Assembly: GCA_903902705.1 (NCBI GenBank) | Contig: CAIUVX010000084.1 | Span: 1 to 52,815 of the forward strand | DNA from: an uncultured Methylococcales bacterium | GTDB taxonomy: Bacteria; Pseudomonadota; Gammaproteobacteria; Methylococcales; Methylomonadaceae | Direction: 5' to 3' | Length of the DNA stretch: 52,815 nt | Made by a program: the position numbers and the translations under genes | Notes under the pieces: generated by a model | Seen by the model: the letters and a program-made list of their open reading frames with translations, nothing else | The model's database searches: none | What the model was told of the DNA's origin: nothing | Shown here: one piece after another, positions 1 through 7,754 of the stretch | Layout of the letters: each line of letters opens with the position of its first letter | Position numbering within the stretch: the first letter of the stretch is position 1

Positions 1-113
1 CACCACGAACGGTATCATTTTATTGTGCGTTAGCTCTATAAATACATTATGCCGATTTTTTACAGGTGATTATGATATTCTTACCTTAATAGTTGGATAA
101 TGAGTAATGGGCA

Positions 114-1346
114 ATGAAAATATACCTAGTCGGTGGTGCAGTACGCGATACATTACTGAACAGACCTGTATTAGAACGGGACTGGGTGGTTATCGGCGAA
201 ACGCCAGAATCCATGTTAAAACAAGGATTTAGACCTGTAGGCAAGGATTTTCCTGTGTTTTTGCATCCCGACACTCAAGAAGAATACGCACTGGCAAGAA
301 CGGAGCGCAAAACCAGTCATGGTTATACGGGGTTTGCGATTCATGCTTACCCTGATGTTACGTTGGAACAGGATTTAATTCGCCGCGATTTGACCATTAA
401 CGCAATGGCGATGACTCCAGAAGGTGATGTGATTGATCCGTATCGTGGGCAACGGGATTTGGAGCAGCGAGTTTTTCGCCATGTATCACCTGCGTTTACC
501 GAAGACCCAGTGCGTTTGTTGCGGCTTGCACGTTTTGCTGCGCGTTATGGCTACCTTGGTTTTACGATTGCTGAGGAAACTAAAGCCTTGTTGATTAGCA
601 TGGTGTCAGGTGGTGAGGTGGATTATCTTGTCCCTGAACGAGTGTGGGCTGAATTATTGAAAGCGTTGAAAGAGCAAACCCCTAGCGCATTTTTTTATGC
701 GTTAAAAGACTGTGGTGCGTTGGCGAAAATTTTTCCTGAAATCGACGCGCTGTTTGGTGTACCGCAACCTGCGCAACATCATCCTGAAATTGATACAGGG
801 GTACATACGTTGATGGTATTAGAACAAGCGGCATTATGCTCTAACAATCCAGAAGTTCGGTTTGCGGCGTTAGTGCATGATTTAGGTAAGGCTTTATCGC
901 CCAAAGAAAATTTACCGCATCATTATGGGCATGAACAAGGCGGCTTACCTGTATTAGTACAATTATGTGCGAGATTGCGTGTGCCTAATTCGTATAAAGC
1001 ATTAGCTGCGCAAGTAATGGAATATCATAGCCATTGCCATAAGGCGATGGATTTACGCGCAGGTACGCTCACCGATGTATTGACTACTTTAGGCGTTCAT
1101 AAACCACAGCATAAATTAGCAGAATTTTTGTTGGCGTGTGAAGCCGATGCTAAAGGTAGAACAGGGTTTGAACATAGAGCTTACCCGCAAGCTGACAGGT
1201 TTCGTGCTGCCGCTAAAGCCATTGCCGCCGTGGATATATCGCCTGTATTGAATGGCGAATTACAAGGTGCGTTAATTGGTGAGGCAATTCGGCAATTACG
1301 CATTAAAGCGGTGGCGGGTGTTATCAATGATGACCAAGCATTGTAA
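114..1346 (+). CDS. cca: CCA tRNA nucleotidyltransferase with HD domain
   Basis: Adds or repairs the 3' CCA end of tRNAs in the cytoplasm using CTP and ATP. At 410 aa it is close to the E. coli-type long enzyme (about 412 aa). The N-terminus has the polymerase-beta fold signature GGAVRD (res 7-12), then ERDWVV (21-26), RRDLTINAMA (about 94-103) and the RLLRLARFAARY helix. The second half carries an HD phosphohydrolase domain, seen as HPEIDTGVHT and ALVHDLGK, which in this subtype gives extra phosphatase and phosphodiesterase activity. The ATG at 114 gives the conserved MKIYLVGGAVRD start. The first carboxylate of the expected DxD pair is Glu (E21, D23), which is conservative. yajQ follows after 35 bp on the same strand. 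Family assignment is very secure. Confidence 0.96.
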   Translation: MKIYLVGGAVRDTLLNRPVLERDWVVIGETPESMLKQGFRPVGKDFPVFLHPDTQEEYALARTERKTSHGYTGFAIHAYPDVTLEQDLIRRDLTINAMAMTPEGDVIDPYRGQRDLEQRVFRHVSPAFTEDPVRLLRLARFAARYGYLGFTIAEETKALLISMVSGGEVDYLVPERVWAELLKALKEQTPSAFFYALKDCGALAKIFPEIDALFGVPQPAQHHPEIDTGVHTLMVLEQAALCSNNPEVRFAALVHDLGKALSPKENLPHHYGHEQGGLPVLVQLCARLRVPNSYKALAAQVMEYHSHCHKAMDLRAGTLTDVLTTLGVHKPQHKLAEFLLACEADAKGRTGFEHRAYPQADRFRAAAKAIAAVDISPVLNGELQGALIGEAIRQLRIKAVAGVINDDQAL

Positions 1347-1381
1347 AATGAACTTTTTTAACTTAACTCTCCTGTATTGCT

Positions 1382-1864
1382 ATGCCCTCATTTGATATTA
1401 TTTCTGAATTTGATATGCACGAAGCCACCAATGCGGTGGATCAAGCCAGTAAAGAAGTGACTACGCGTTTCGATTTTAAAGGCACGAACTCCAGTGTTGA
1501 AATGACTGATGACAAGTTGATTATGATTTCTGAATCGACGTTTCAACTACAACAAATTTTCAGTATTGTGTGTGCAAAACTCAGCCGCCGTGGTATTGAT
1601 ATTGCCTGTATGGAACTGAGTGACGCAAAAGGTAGCGGTAAATTAATGCGGCAGGAAATTACCCTAAAACAGGGGCTGGATTCCGCAACCGCTAAAAAAA
1701 TCGTCAAACTTATCAAAGATAAAAAATTGAAAGTACAGGCGGCAATACAAGGCGACAAAGTGCGTGTTACGGGTAAAAAACGTGACGATTTGCAGGAGGT
1801 TATTCAGATGCTTAGGGAAGAAAAGCTGGAAATGCCTGTGCAGTTTGATAATTTTAGGGATTAA
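1382..1864 (+). CDS. yajQ: YajQ family nucleotide-binding protein
   Basis: A 160-aa YajQ/DUF520 protein, full length for the family (E. coli 163 aa). It opens with the diagnostic MPSFDIISEFDMHEATNAVD and continues into TTRFDFKGT. The family has two RRM-like ferredoxin folds; members bind nucleotides and some bind c-di-GMP, acting as a transcriptional co-regulator in Xanthomonas. Cytosolic, with no signal peptide or membrane segment. It lies 35 bp after cca and 33 bp before the methyltransferase, so co-transcription is plausible. A c-di-GMP link to the GGDEF/EAL protein at 37.6-41.4 kb is possible but purely inferential. Confidence 0.94.
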   Translation: MPSFDIISEFDMHEATNAVDQASKEVTTRFDFKGTNSSVEMTDDKLIMISESTFQLQQIFSIVCAKLSRRGIDIACMELSDAKGSGKLMRQEITLKQGLDSATAKKIVKLIKDKKLKVQAAIQGDKVRVTGKKRDDLQEVIQMLREEKLEMPVQFDNFRD

Positions 1865-1897
1865 TCCGTTTTTAACCTCCACAATGAGCCAGCTATC

Positions 1898-2593
1898 ATG
1901 ACCGACACTTTGCAATCACCTAATGTAGTAAACCCTAGCGTGTTATCGCCTGTACATCCTGCCATTGAAGACTATATGCGTGGTCTGTTAAGTGCGACTG
2001 ATCATGATGTTTTGACTGAGATGGAAGACTTAGCAGCAAAAAATAATTTTCCGATTGTCGGGCGTTTAGTCGGTGTGTTTCTGGAAACGATGGCAAAATC
2101 CATTGATGCCAAGCGCGTGTTTGAGTTTGGTAGCGGTTACGGTTATTCAGCCTATTGGTTTGCAAAAGCGGTTGGCGAAACAGGGCAGGTAATTTGCAGT
2201 GAAGCCGATTTATTAAATAAAGAAAAAGCCGAGCAGTATCTGAGTGCCGCAGGTTTATGGGATAGAGTGGATTTTCAAGCGGGTATGGCGCAAGATATTT
2301 TTGCCCAAACCGATGGGCTGTTTGACTTGTGTTATAACGATGTCGATAAAGGCGATTATCCCGAAATTTGGTTGTTGGCTAAAGACCGCATCCGCGAAGG
2401 TGGGCTATATATTGCTGACAATGTGTTATGGCGTGGACGGGTAGCAGTCGAACAGTTTACCGATGTGTTTGCAGGTTGGACTGAGGCGATTCGAGAACAT
2501 AACGCGCTTATTTTTAATGATCCAGACTTTGATAGCTTTATTAATCCTACCCGTGATGGTGTTATCGTGGCTCGTAGGAAAATCAAGGCTTAG
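1898..2593 (+). CDS. class I SAM-dependent O-methyltransferase (caffeoyl-CoA OMT-like)
   Basis: A 231-aa soluble methyltransferase of the O-methyltransferase family 3 type. SAM-binding motif I is VFEFGSGYGYSAYWFAKA (about res 69-86). An acidic post-I residue follows in VICSEAD, and the family hallmark DNVLWRGRV lies near res 174-182. FDLCYNDVDKGDYPE occupies the position of the metal/substrate loop, where the family usually has a D-x-x-K arrangement. The start at 1898 follows a short leader. The stop is 2 bp before the next gene (2596), so it is probably translated together with the antiporter-like triad. The substrate cannot be told from sequence; small catechol-like or quinone-like acceptors are typical of the family. 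Confidence 0.85.
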   Translation: MTDTLQSPNVVNPSVLSPVHPAIEDYMRGLLSATDHDVLTEMEDLAAKNNFPIVGRLVGVFLETMAKSIDAKRVFEFGSGYGYSAYWFAKAVGETGQVICSEADLLNKEKAEQYLSAAGLWDRVDFQAGMAQDIFAQTDGLFDLCYNDVDKGDYPEIWLLAKDRIREGGLYIADNVLWRGRVAVEQFTDVFAGWTEAIREHNALIFNDPDFDSFINPTRDGVIVARRKIKA

Positions 2594-2595
2594 TC

Positions 2596-4158
2596 ATGGA
2601 TGCTTTAGTGCTGTTAATTTTACTATCACCTTTGTGTGCGGCTATCTTGGTGGGTAGCGGACATTTATTCGGTCACTTGGAAGGTGAAGAAAGCGAGTCT
2701 ATCACTAGCGGCTGTATTGTGTGGGCAATAACGCTGTCTTGCTTGCTGTCCTTGGTGTTATTAGTTGCCGATATGCTGGGCAAAAATGCGGGTTCGTTCG
2801 ATTTAGGTCGCTGGTTAAATAGCGACACACTGATGATTCGCATCAATTTTATTACCACAGGTTTTAGTGTGCGTTTAGCCGCGTTATTTTCTGTGTTGTT
2901 GGCGATTGTTATTCATTTTTCCACTAATTATATGCACAGAGAAGCGGGCTTTCACCGCTTCTTTTTTATACTCAGTTTATTTTCATTTGCGATGTTGCTG
3001 TTGGTGTTATCGGGTAATGCGGTCGGTACATTGATTGGTTGGGAAATTGCTGGGCTGTGTTCTTATTTACTGATTGCCTACTCGTATCAGCGTCCGATTG
3101 CGGTCAGTAATGCGACCCGTGTTTTGGTGACTAATCATATTGGCGATGGCTGTTTTATTCTTGGCATTGGCTTAAGTTTTGCGTGGACTGAAACCGTCAA
3201 TTGGAACGCGCTCAATATTGCCCTCACTGAATTACCACCTAGTCAAATTACAGGTATTGCCCTGTGTTTCACGCTTGCAGCCTTTGCTAAATCTGCACAA
3301 CTGCCTTTTACCCCTTGGTTAGCGCGTGCAATGGAAGGCCCTACGCCATCCAGTGCGGTGTTTTATGGTGCAGTGATGATTCATGCGGGTATTTATCTTG
3401 TGTGTTTATTGCGTCCATTGATTGAACTAAGTTTTTTTGTCATGTGCTTATTGGTAGCCGTCGGCTTTCTGACGGCTCTTTATAGCTTTATCGTGGGACT
3501 GACACAAAGCGATGTCAAAAGCTCGTTGGTATATGCCATTAGCGCACAATTGGGTTTGATGTTTTTAGAATGCGGCTTGGGTTTTTGGCAGTTAGCAAAG
3601 TGGCACATTGCTGCTCATGCGGTAGTTCGCACTTATCAATTATTAGCCGCGCCTAACTTAATGCACGCCGTACATGGTAATCCAATTAAACCTGTGTCGC
3701 CCAAAATCGCTTCATTACATTGGCTTTATACTGCTTCTTTACAACGCTTTTGGTTGGATCAAATCACCGATTGGGCATTGGTCAAACCTATACGCCGCTT
3801 AGGACATGATCTTTGCTATATTGACGATCAGATTGTTGACCGTTTGATGGGTATGCCTAATCCCGCGTTACACAGTGTCTCATCCTTAGCACAATTGGAA
3901 GAAGCCAAACTAGGTGCGCGGTTGGATAATAGTGCTGATGAATTCGCCCAAGGCAGTGGTTTTGCAGGGGCATTAACTGAATGGACTGCGAGACTTTTGC
4001 ATTGGTTTGAAGATCATTTTGTCTTGCAAGGAGTCGGCACAGGCGGAGTTCGTTATGGCCGTGAACTTGGACATTTTGCTAATAAAATCGAATACCTCAT
4101 TTTAAAACCGCGCTATTTGGTTTTATTCGTTTTTATTACCCTGCTCGTGGCATTTTGA
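2596..4158 (+). CDS. NuoL/DabB-like proton-conducting membrane subunit
   Basis: A 520-aa polytopic inner-membrane protein of the complex I antiporter-like superfamily. Recognisable core elements are the TM5 glutamate region (GWEIAGLCSYLLIAYSY), the TM7 lysine motif (AFAKSAQLPFTPWLARAMEG) followed by PTPSSAVFYGAVMIHAG, and TQSDVKSSLVYAISAQLGLM. It is about 90 residues shorter than E. coli NuoL (613 aa). The FYGAVMIHAG and HAVVRTYQLLAAP segments recall, from memory, the NuoL-like branch that includes DabB rather than canonical NuoL. It begins 2 bp after the methyltransferase and is followed by two NuoM-like genes. No other complex I gene and no DUF2309 (dabA) gene is in the window, so its partner is unknown. 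Superfamily membership is secure; substrate and complex are not. Confidence 0.85.
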   Translation: MDALVLLILLSPLCAAILVGSGHLFGHLEGEESESITSGCIVWAITLSCLLSLVLLVADMLGKNAGSFDLGRWLNSDTLMIRINFITTGFSVRLAALFSVLLAIVIHFSTNYMHREAGFHRFFFILSLFSFAMLLLVLSGNAVGTLIGWEIAGLCSYLLIAYSYQRPIAVSNATRVLVTNHIGDGCFILGIGLSFAWTETVNWNALNIALTELPPSQITGIALCFTLAAFAKSAQLPFTPWLARAMEGPTPSSAVFYGAVMIHAGIYLVCLLRPLIELSFFVMCLLVAVGFLTALYSFIVGLTQSDVKSSLVYAISAQLGLMFLECGLGFWQLAKWHIAAHAVVRTYQLLAAPNLMHAVHGNPIKPVSPKIASLHWLYTASLQRFWLDQITDWALVKPIRRLGHDLCYIDDQIVDRLMGMPNPALHSVSSLAQLEEAKLGARLDNSADEFAQGSGFAGALTEWTARLLHWFEDHFVLQGVGTGGVRYGRELGHFANKIEYLILKPRYLVLFVFITLLVAF

Positions 4159-4165
4159 GGCATTG

Positions 4166-5752
4166 ATGGACATCAATATTAATCATTGGTCTACCGTAAC
4201 CAGTTTTCCATTGCTATCAGTGATGACTTTGCTGCCGTTGCTAACCATAGTTGGCGTGTGGCGATCGCAGTCTACCTGCATTGCTTTACGATTTGGCTAT
4301 GCAGGCACACTGCTGAACGTATTGCTGAGCGTGTATTTATTACTGATTTTTGATTCAGCCAATTCAGGTATTCATTTAGCGGAACATCTGCATTTTTTGG
4401 GCATGAGTTACGCAGTCGGCGTAGATAGCACTAATATTTTATTTATTCCCTTAACTGCTTTGTTGACTTTGCTGGCATTGATTTATACCTCTATCACGCG
4501 CCACGCCACCGACAAATTATTTATTGCCTGTTTACTGGGTTATGAAACCGTACTGATTGGCGCATTTGCCGCACTCAATGTGTTACAGTTTTGGCTATGG
4601 AGTGCCTTAGAGCTTGTACCTGTAATTTTGCTCACCGTGCATTCGGGTACTGGACAGTATCGACGTTGGGTAGTCACGCGCTTATTGCAGTATTGGATTA
4701 GCGGTTTGTTAATGACCTTTGCGGGTTTTATGTTTTTGGCGTTTGGTTTAATCGATTCAGAACACGCGCTATCGTTTGATTGGCTGACGCTAAAACAAAA
4801 CAACGCTTATTTGCACGACGAGGTGTTGATTTTTGTCCTGCTGTTTTTTGGTTTTGCCATTCGTATGCCGCTGTTTCCTTTTCATGGTTGGCTACCTTTA
4901 TTGGCAGAACACGGCACGGTTGCTAGTGCGGCAATTTTTCTGGTGGGTTTAAAGCTGGGCGTGTACGCGCTGATTCGCTTTATTTTGCCAATGGTGCCAG
5001 GAGTTGCCGAGCAATGGGAAACTTTTGTGCTAACTCTAGGCTTAATCAGCATTTTTTATGGCGCGTTTCTGGCTTTGGTACAGATTAATATTCGCCGTCT
5101 ATTAGCATTTGCTGTGGTCAGTCATACAGGAATGCTAGTCATCGGGGTGTTTAATTTTAACGCTGTTGGCTTGGAAGGCAGTTTATTACTGTCTAGCGTG
5201 TACGGTTTAGCCACAGCGGGAATGTTATTTTCTTCGGGGCTTATTTATGAGCGTGTGCGCACCGCATTCATTCCTCGCTTAGGTGGTTTATTTGATAGTA
5301 ATGCAGCAACTGCATTATTGTTTTTAATCTGCGCATTAAGCACGATGGTTATGCCAGGCACACCTGGATATGATGCCGCGCATTTCCTGATTGAAGGAAC
5401 GATTGAAGAAGAGGGTTGGTTGATTGCCATCGCTATTTTGATTGGCAACGTCTTAGCGGCGGCGTTTTTATTACGCGCATTTCAGCAAATATTTATCGTT
5501 GCACCTAAACGCGCTAAACAACCGTTTCATTGCGATCATCATTCTGCGATGAAAGAGAGAATTATCGCTGTCATTATTGGGGGGCTGCTGATTATCTCAG
5601 GTTTTTGGTCTACCCCGTGGCTAAAATTTATTGACCAAGATGCGGTAGCGATTAGTCTTATGTATCCAATGCACAGCTCGCAACACAACAAGACCAACAC
5701 ACCAGAGATTATCACCGCGCCTCTCAATGACAAGGATAGCCATAATGAATGA
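4166..5752 (+). CDS. NuoM-like antiporter subunit, divergent
   Basis: A 528-aa polytopic membrane protein of the NuoM/Mrp antiporter superfamily. I chose the ATG at 4166 over the TTG at 4163; AGG lies just upstream. It keeps a TM5-type glutamate (LWSALELVPVILLT). The usual TM7 lysine is arginine in FGFAIRMPLFPFHGWLP. The later INIRRLLAFAVVSHTGM block matches the NuoM TM10 region. The TM12-type loop, normally PGTGNF, reads MPGTPGYDAAHF. It sits between the NuoL-like gene and a second NuoM-like gene whose start overlaps its stop, indicating one operon. Loss of the Lys and the divergent loop suggest altered ion-path chemistry. The superfamily call is secure and the exact role unknown. Confidence 0.82.
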   Translation: MDININHWSTVTSFPLLSVMTLLPLLTIVGVWRSQSTCIALRFGYAGTLLNVLLSVYLLLIFDSANSGIHLAEHLHFLGMSYAVGVDSTNILFIPLTALLTLLALIYTSITRHATDKLFIACLLGYETVLIGAFAALNVLQFWLWSALELVPVILLTVHSGTGQYRRWVVTRLLQYWISGLLMTFAGFMFLAFGLIDSEHALSFDWLTLKQNNAYLHDEVLIFVLLFFGFAIRMPLFPFHGWLPLLAEHGTVASAAIFLVGLKLGVYALIRFILPMVPGVAEQWETFVLTLGLISIFYGAFLALVQINIRRLLAFAVVSHTGMLVIGVFNFNAVGLEGSLLLSSVYGLATAGMLFSSGLIYERVRTAFIPRLGGLFDSNAATALLFLICALSTMVMPGTPGYDAAHFLIEGTIEEEGWLIAIAILIGNVLAAAFLLRAFQQIFIVAPKRAKQPFHCDHHSAMKERIIAVIIGGLLIISGFWSTPWLKFIDQDAVAISLMYPMHSSQHNKTNTPEIITAPLNDKDSHNE

Positions 5753-7274
5753 ATTTCCGATGCTTAGTCTGCTTATTTTTCTGCCTTTATTGGGTGCGAT
5801 AATCACAGGGCTATGCGGCAATAGCCAATTAAGCAAAAAAATTGCTCTCGCCTTTGCGGGTATTGAACTTATTTTAGCGGTGTGGGTTGTGCTGTTATTT
5901 CAACATAATAATGGCGATTTTCAACTATTGGAACGTTCAGCGTGGATACCCAGTTTAAATATTGAATTTTTATTAGGCATAGACGGTATTTCAGTATTAT
6001 TTTTGCCCTTGTCAGCGTTATTAACCCTGATGGCAATGGTAGCCTCATGGAATTCGATACAACATCTGTCGCGTTTACATTTTGCTCTATTGTTAGCATT
6101 AGAGGGCATAACGATGGGCGTATTATCCGCGCTCGATTTAGTATTATTCTTTTTGTTTTGGGAGCTAACCTTACCGCCGATTTTCTTTTTAATTGGCTTA
6201 TGGGGTATCGGACCAAAACGGCGCGGCGCGGCAATGAAATACACTCTGTTTATGCTGTTTGGCGGTGTACCGTTATTATTTGCCATCGTCATTTTAGCGA
6301 TTAATCACGCCACCAGCGTCAGCGGTACGATTCCGCAAGATTTATCGTTTAGCTTGCCTATATTATTGATAACTCCATTGCCTAACTCGTTGCAAAGCGT
6401 GGTATTTTTCTTATTGCTATTAGGTTTCGCTGTTAAAGCACCGTTAGTACCATTGCATACTTGGCTGCCAACGGTAGCAATGGAAGGCGCGACTCATACC
6501 ACCGCGCTGTTAATTGGCTTAAAACTGGGCATTTATGGCTTATTACGTTTCGCGTTGCCACTTGCACCCTTAGCAGCGGTTGAATATAGCTGGGCATTGG
6601 GTATTTTTGGCGCAATTACTCTGATTTATGGCGCGTTAATAGCCATACAGCAAACCAATTTACGTCGCTTATTAGCCTACGCTAGCGTCAGTCATGTTGG
6701 CTTAGTGATTATCGGCTTATCGTCTTTGAATATGCAAGGCTTGCAAGGCGCGATTTTTTGCTTGCTAAATTTCACCCTGATTGCCAGTTCCTTAATGCTA
6801 ATCGCGGGCTTTATTCAACACCGATTAGGCAGTACCGAAGCCTTACAGTTAGGTGGTTTAGCCAAAGTCATGCCGCGTCTCACCAGCTTTTATTTTCTAT
6901 TCATGTTAGCCAGTATGGGGATTCCTCTCACCAGCGGCTTTCCTGCTGAATTATTAATCATCATCGGGGCATTGATCGCACATCCTACTTTAGGAATAAC
7001 CGCCTTAGCAGGTGCAGTATTGTGTGCCTCCTATATGCTGTCATTTACCCGACGTGCATTTTTTGGCGCAATCACTCAAGCAAGTGTCGAGCAAGTACAA
7101 GATTTACGACCACGCGAATTGGCATTGCTATGTATTCCTGCACTGCTAGTTTTACTATTGGGTTTTATGCCCAATAAAGTGCTTAAAATAAACCAAAAAT
7201 CTGCCGAAGTATGGTTGAGTCGATTAATGGAGCAACCTGTGTCAGAAATGCCTATGGAAAGTTTAGTGCCTTAG
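5745..7274 (+). CDS. NuoM-like antiporter subunit
   Basis: A 509-aa polytopic membrane protein, closer to canonical NuoM than the preceding gene. It shows FFLFWELTLPPIFFLIGLWG (TM5 Glu), LLGFAVKAPLVPLHTWLPTV (TM7 Lys retained), TNLRRLLAYASVSHVG, and SMGIPLTSGFPAELLI in the TM12 region. The start is placed at ATG 5745 inside an ATGAATGA overlap with the upstream stop and preceded by AAGGAT, rather than at the ATG at 5727. As third member of the L-M-M triad it probably joins the same membrane complex. Known homologous arrangements serve proton or sodium translocation coupled to a partner module; which partner applies here cannot be read from this window. The gene ends abruptly beside an adhesin remnant. 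Confidence 0.86.
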   Translation: MNEFPMLSLLIFLPLLGAIITGLCGNSQLSKKIALAFAGIELILAVWVVLLFQHNNGDFQLLERSAWIPSLNIEFLLGIDGISVLFLPLSALLTLMAMVASWNSIQHLSRLHFALLLALEGITMGVLSALDLVLFFLFWELTLPPIFFLIGLWGIGPKRRGAAMKYTLFMLFGGVPLLFAIVILAINHATSVSGTIPQDLSFSLPILLITPLPNSLQSVVFFLLLLGFAVKAPLVPLHTWLPTVAMEGATHTTALLIGLKLGIYGLLRFALPLAPLAAVEYSWALGIFGAITLIYGALIAIQQTNLRRLLAYASVSHVGLVIIGLSSLNMQGLQGAIFCLLNFTLIASSLMLIAGFIQHRLGSTEALQLGGLAKVMPRLTSFYFLFMLASMGIPLTSGFPAELLIIIGALIAHPTLGITALAGAVLCASYMLSFTRRAFFGAITQASVEQVQDLRPRELALLCIPALLVLLLGFMPNKVLKINQKSAEVWLSRLMEQPVSEMPMESLVP

Positions 7275-7742
7275 ACGTTTGTTCAATCTATAATCGGGAC
7301 GTTATTTTTAGCCATATCCCGCTGATTGCTAGTTTTACCAATAATCCCATGCCGATTAGTTATACGGTACAGGACAAAACAGGTTTGATCTCTAATCCAG
7401 CGATGGTTATTATTGACTACCCTGTGTCTTTCGGGGGAAACTTAGGCACGTCAGGTTCGTTGCGGGATCAGGTAATGTTAGAATTAGAACGTTATTCTTT
7501 CAGTGTACGTTCCGAGGAGCTGGAGTTTGAAGCAGCTCGTAGTCTATCCAACATTTTCAGTTCATGTTAACAAAGAACGCGTGCGTCACAGTGATAAACC
7601 AAGCAATAACGTTATTGAAAAGAATCAGCTGGGTGAAAAACCTGTTGCTAAGTCGGCATTGTCTGAACAGGTTCAGGCAATCGGTAAATTAAGTAAACTA
7701 AGAGAAAGTCGTGCCTTGCTCGATAGTCTAAAACAATTATAA
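7275..7742 (+). pseudogene. C-terminal remnant of a large repeat adhesin, frameshifted
   Basis: No intact gene fits this 480-bp gap, but two overlapping frames read like the end of a giant Ig/cadherin-like repeat adhesin. The first frame (to 7570) contains PMPISYTVQDKTGLISNPAM, matching the common bacterial adhesin pattern 'NPTPITYTVTDxxGxxSNPATV'. A second frame, open from 7488 to 7742, continues with KSALSEQVQAIGKLSKLRES and ends RALLDSLKQL, resembling a conserved C-terminal tail. The frame change must lie between about 7488 and 7570. There is no start codon with a ribosome site, and the frame-1 ORF extends back into the upstream gene, so this is a truncated remnant. It lies 12 bp before the TolC-like gene, suggesting the downstream exporter once served this protein. 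Repeat identification is by eye. Confidence 0.6.
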
Positions 7743-7754
7743 AGGGCATTTTTA

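Noticed and set aside
5727-5744. Upstream start for the third antiporter subunit
   Set aside because: The ATG at 5745 overlaps the upstream stop and has a better-placed AAGGAT; the extra residues are not part of the conserved start.
7211-7274. Start of a 119-aa ORF overlapping the third antiporter gene
   Set aside because: The overlapping part lies out of frame inside a well-conserved gene and has no ribosome site; only the part after 7275 shows adhesin-like sequence.
2596-7274. dabAB inorganic-carbon transporter
   Set aside because: No DUF2309/DabA gene is present; only a DabB-like subunit is seen, so the name is not assigned.
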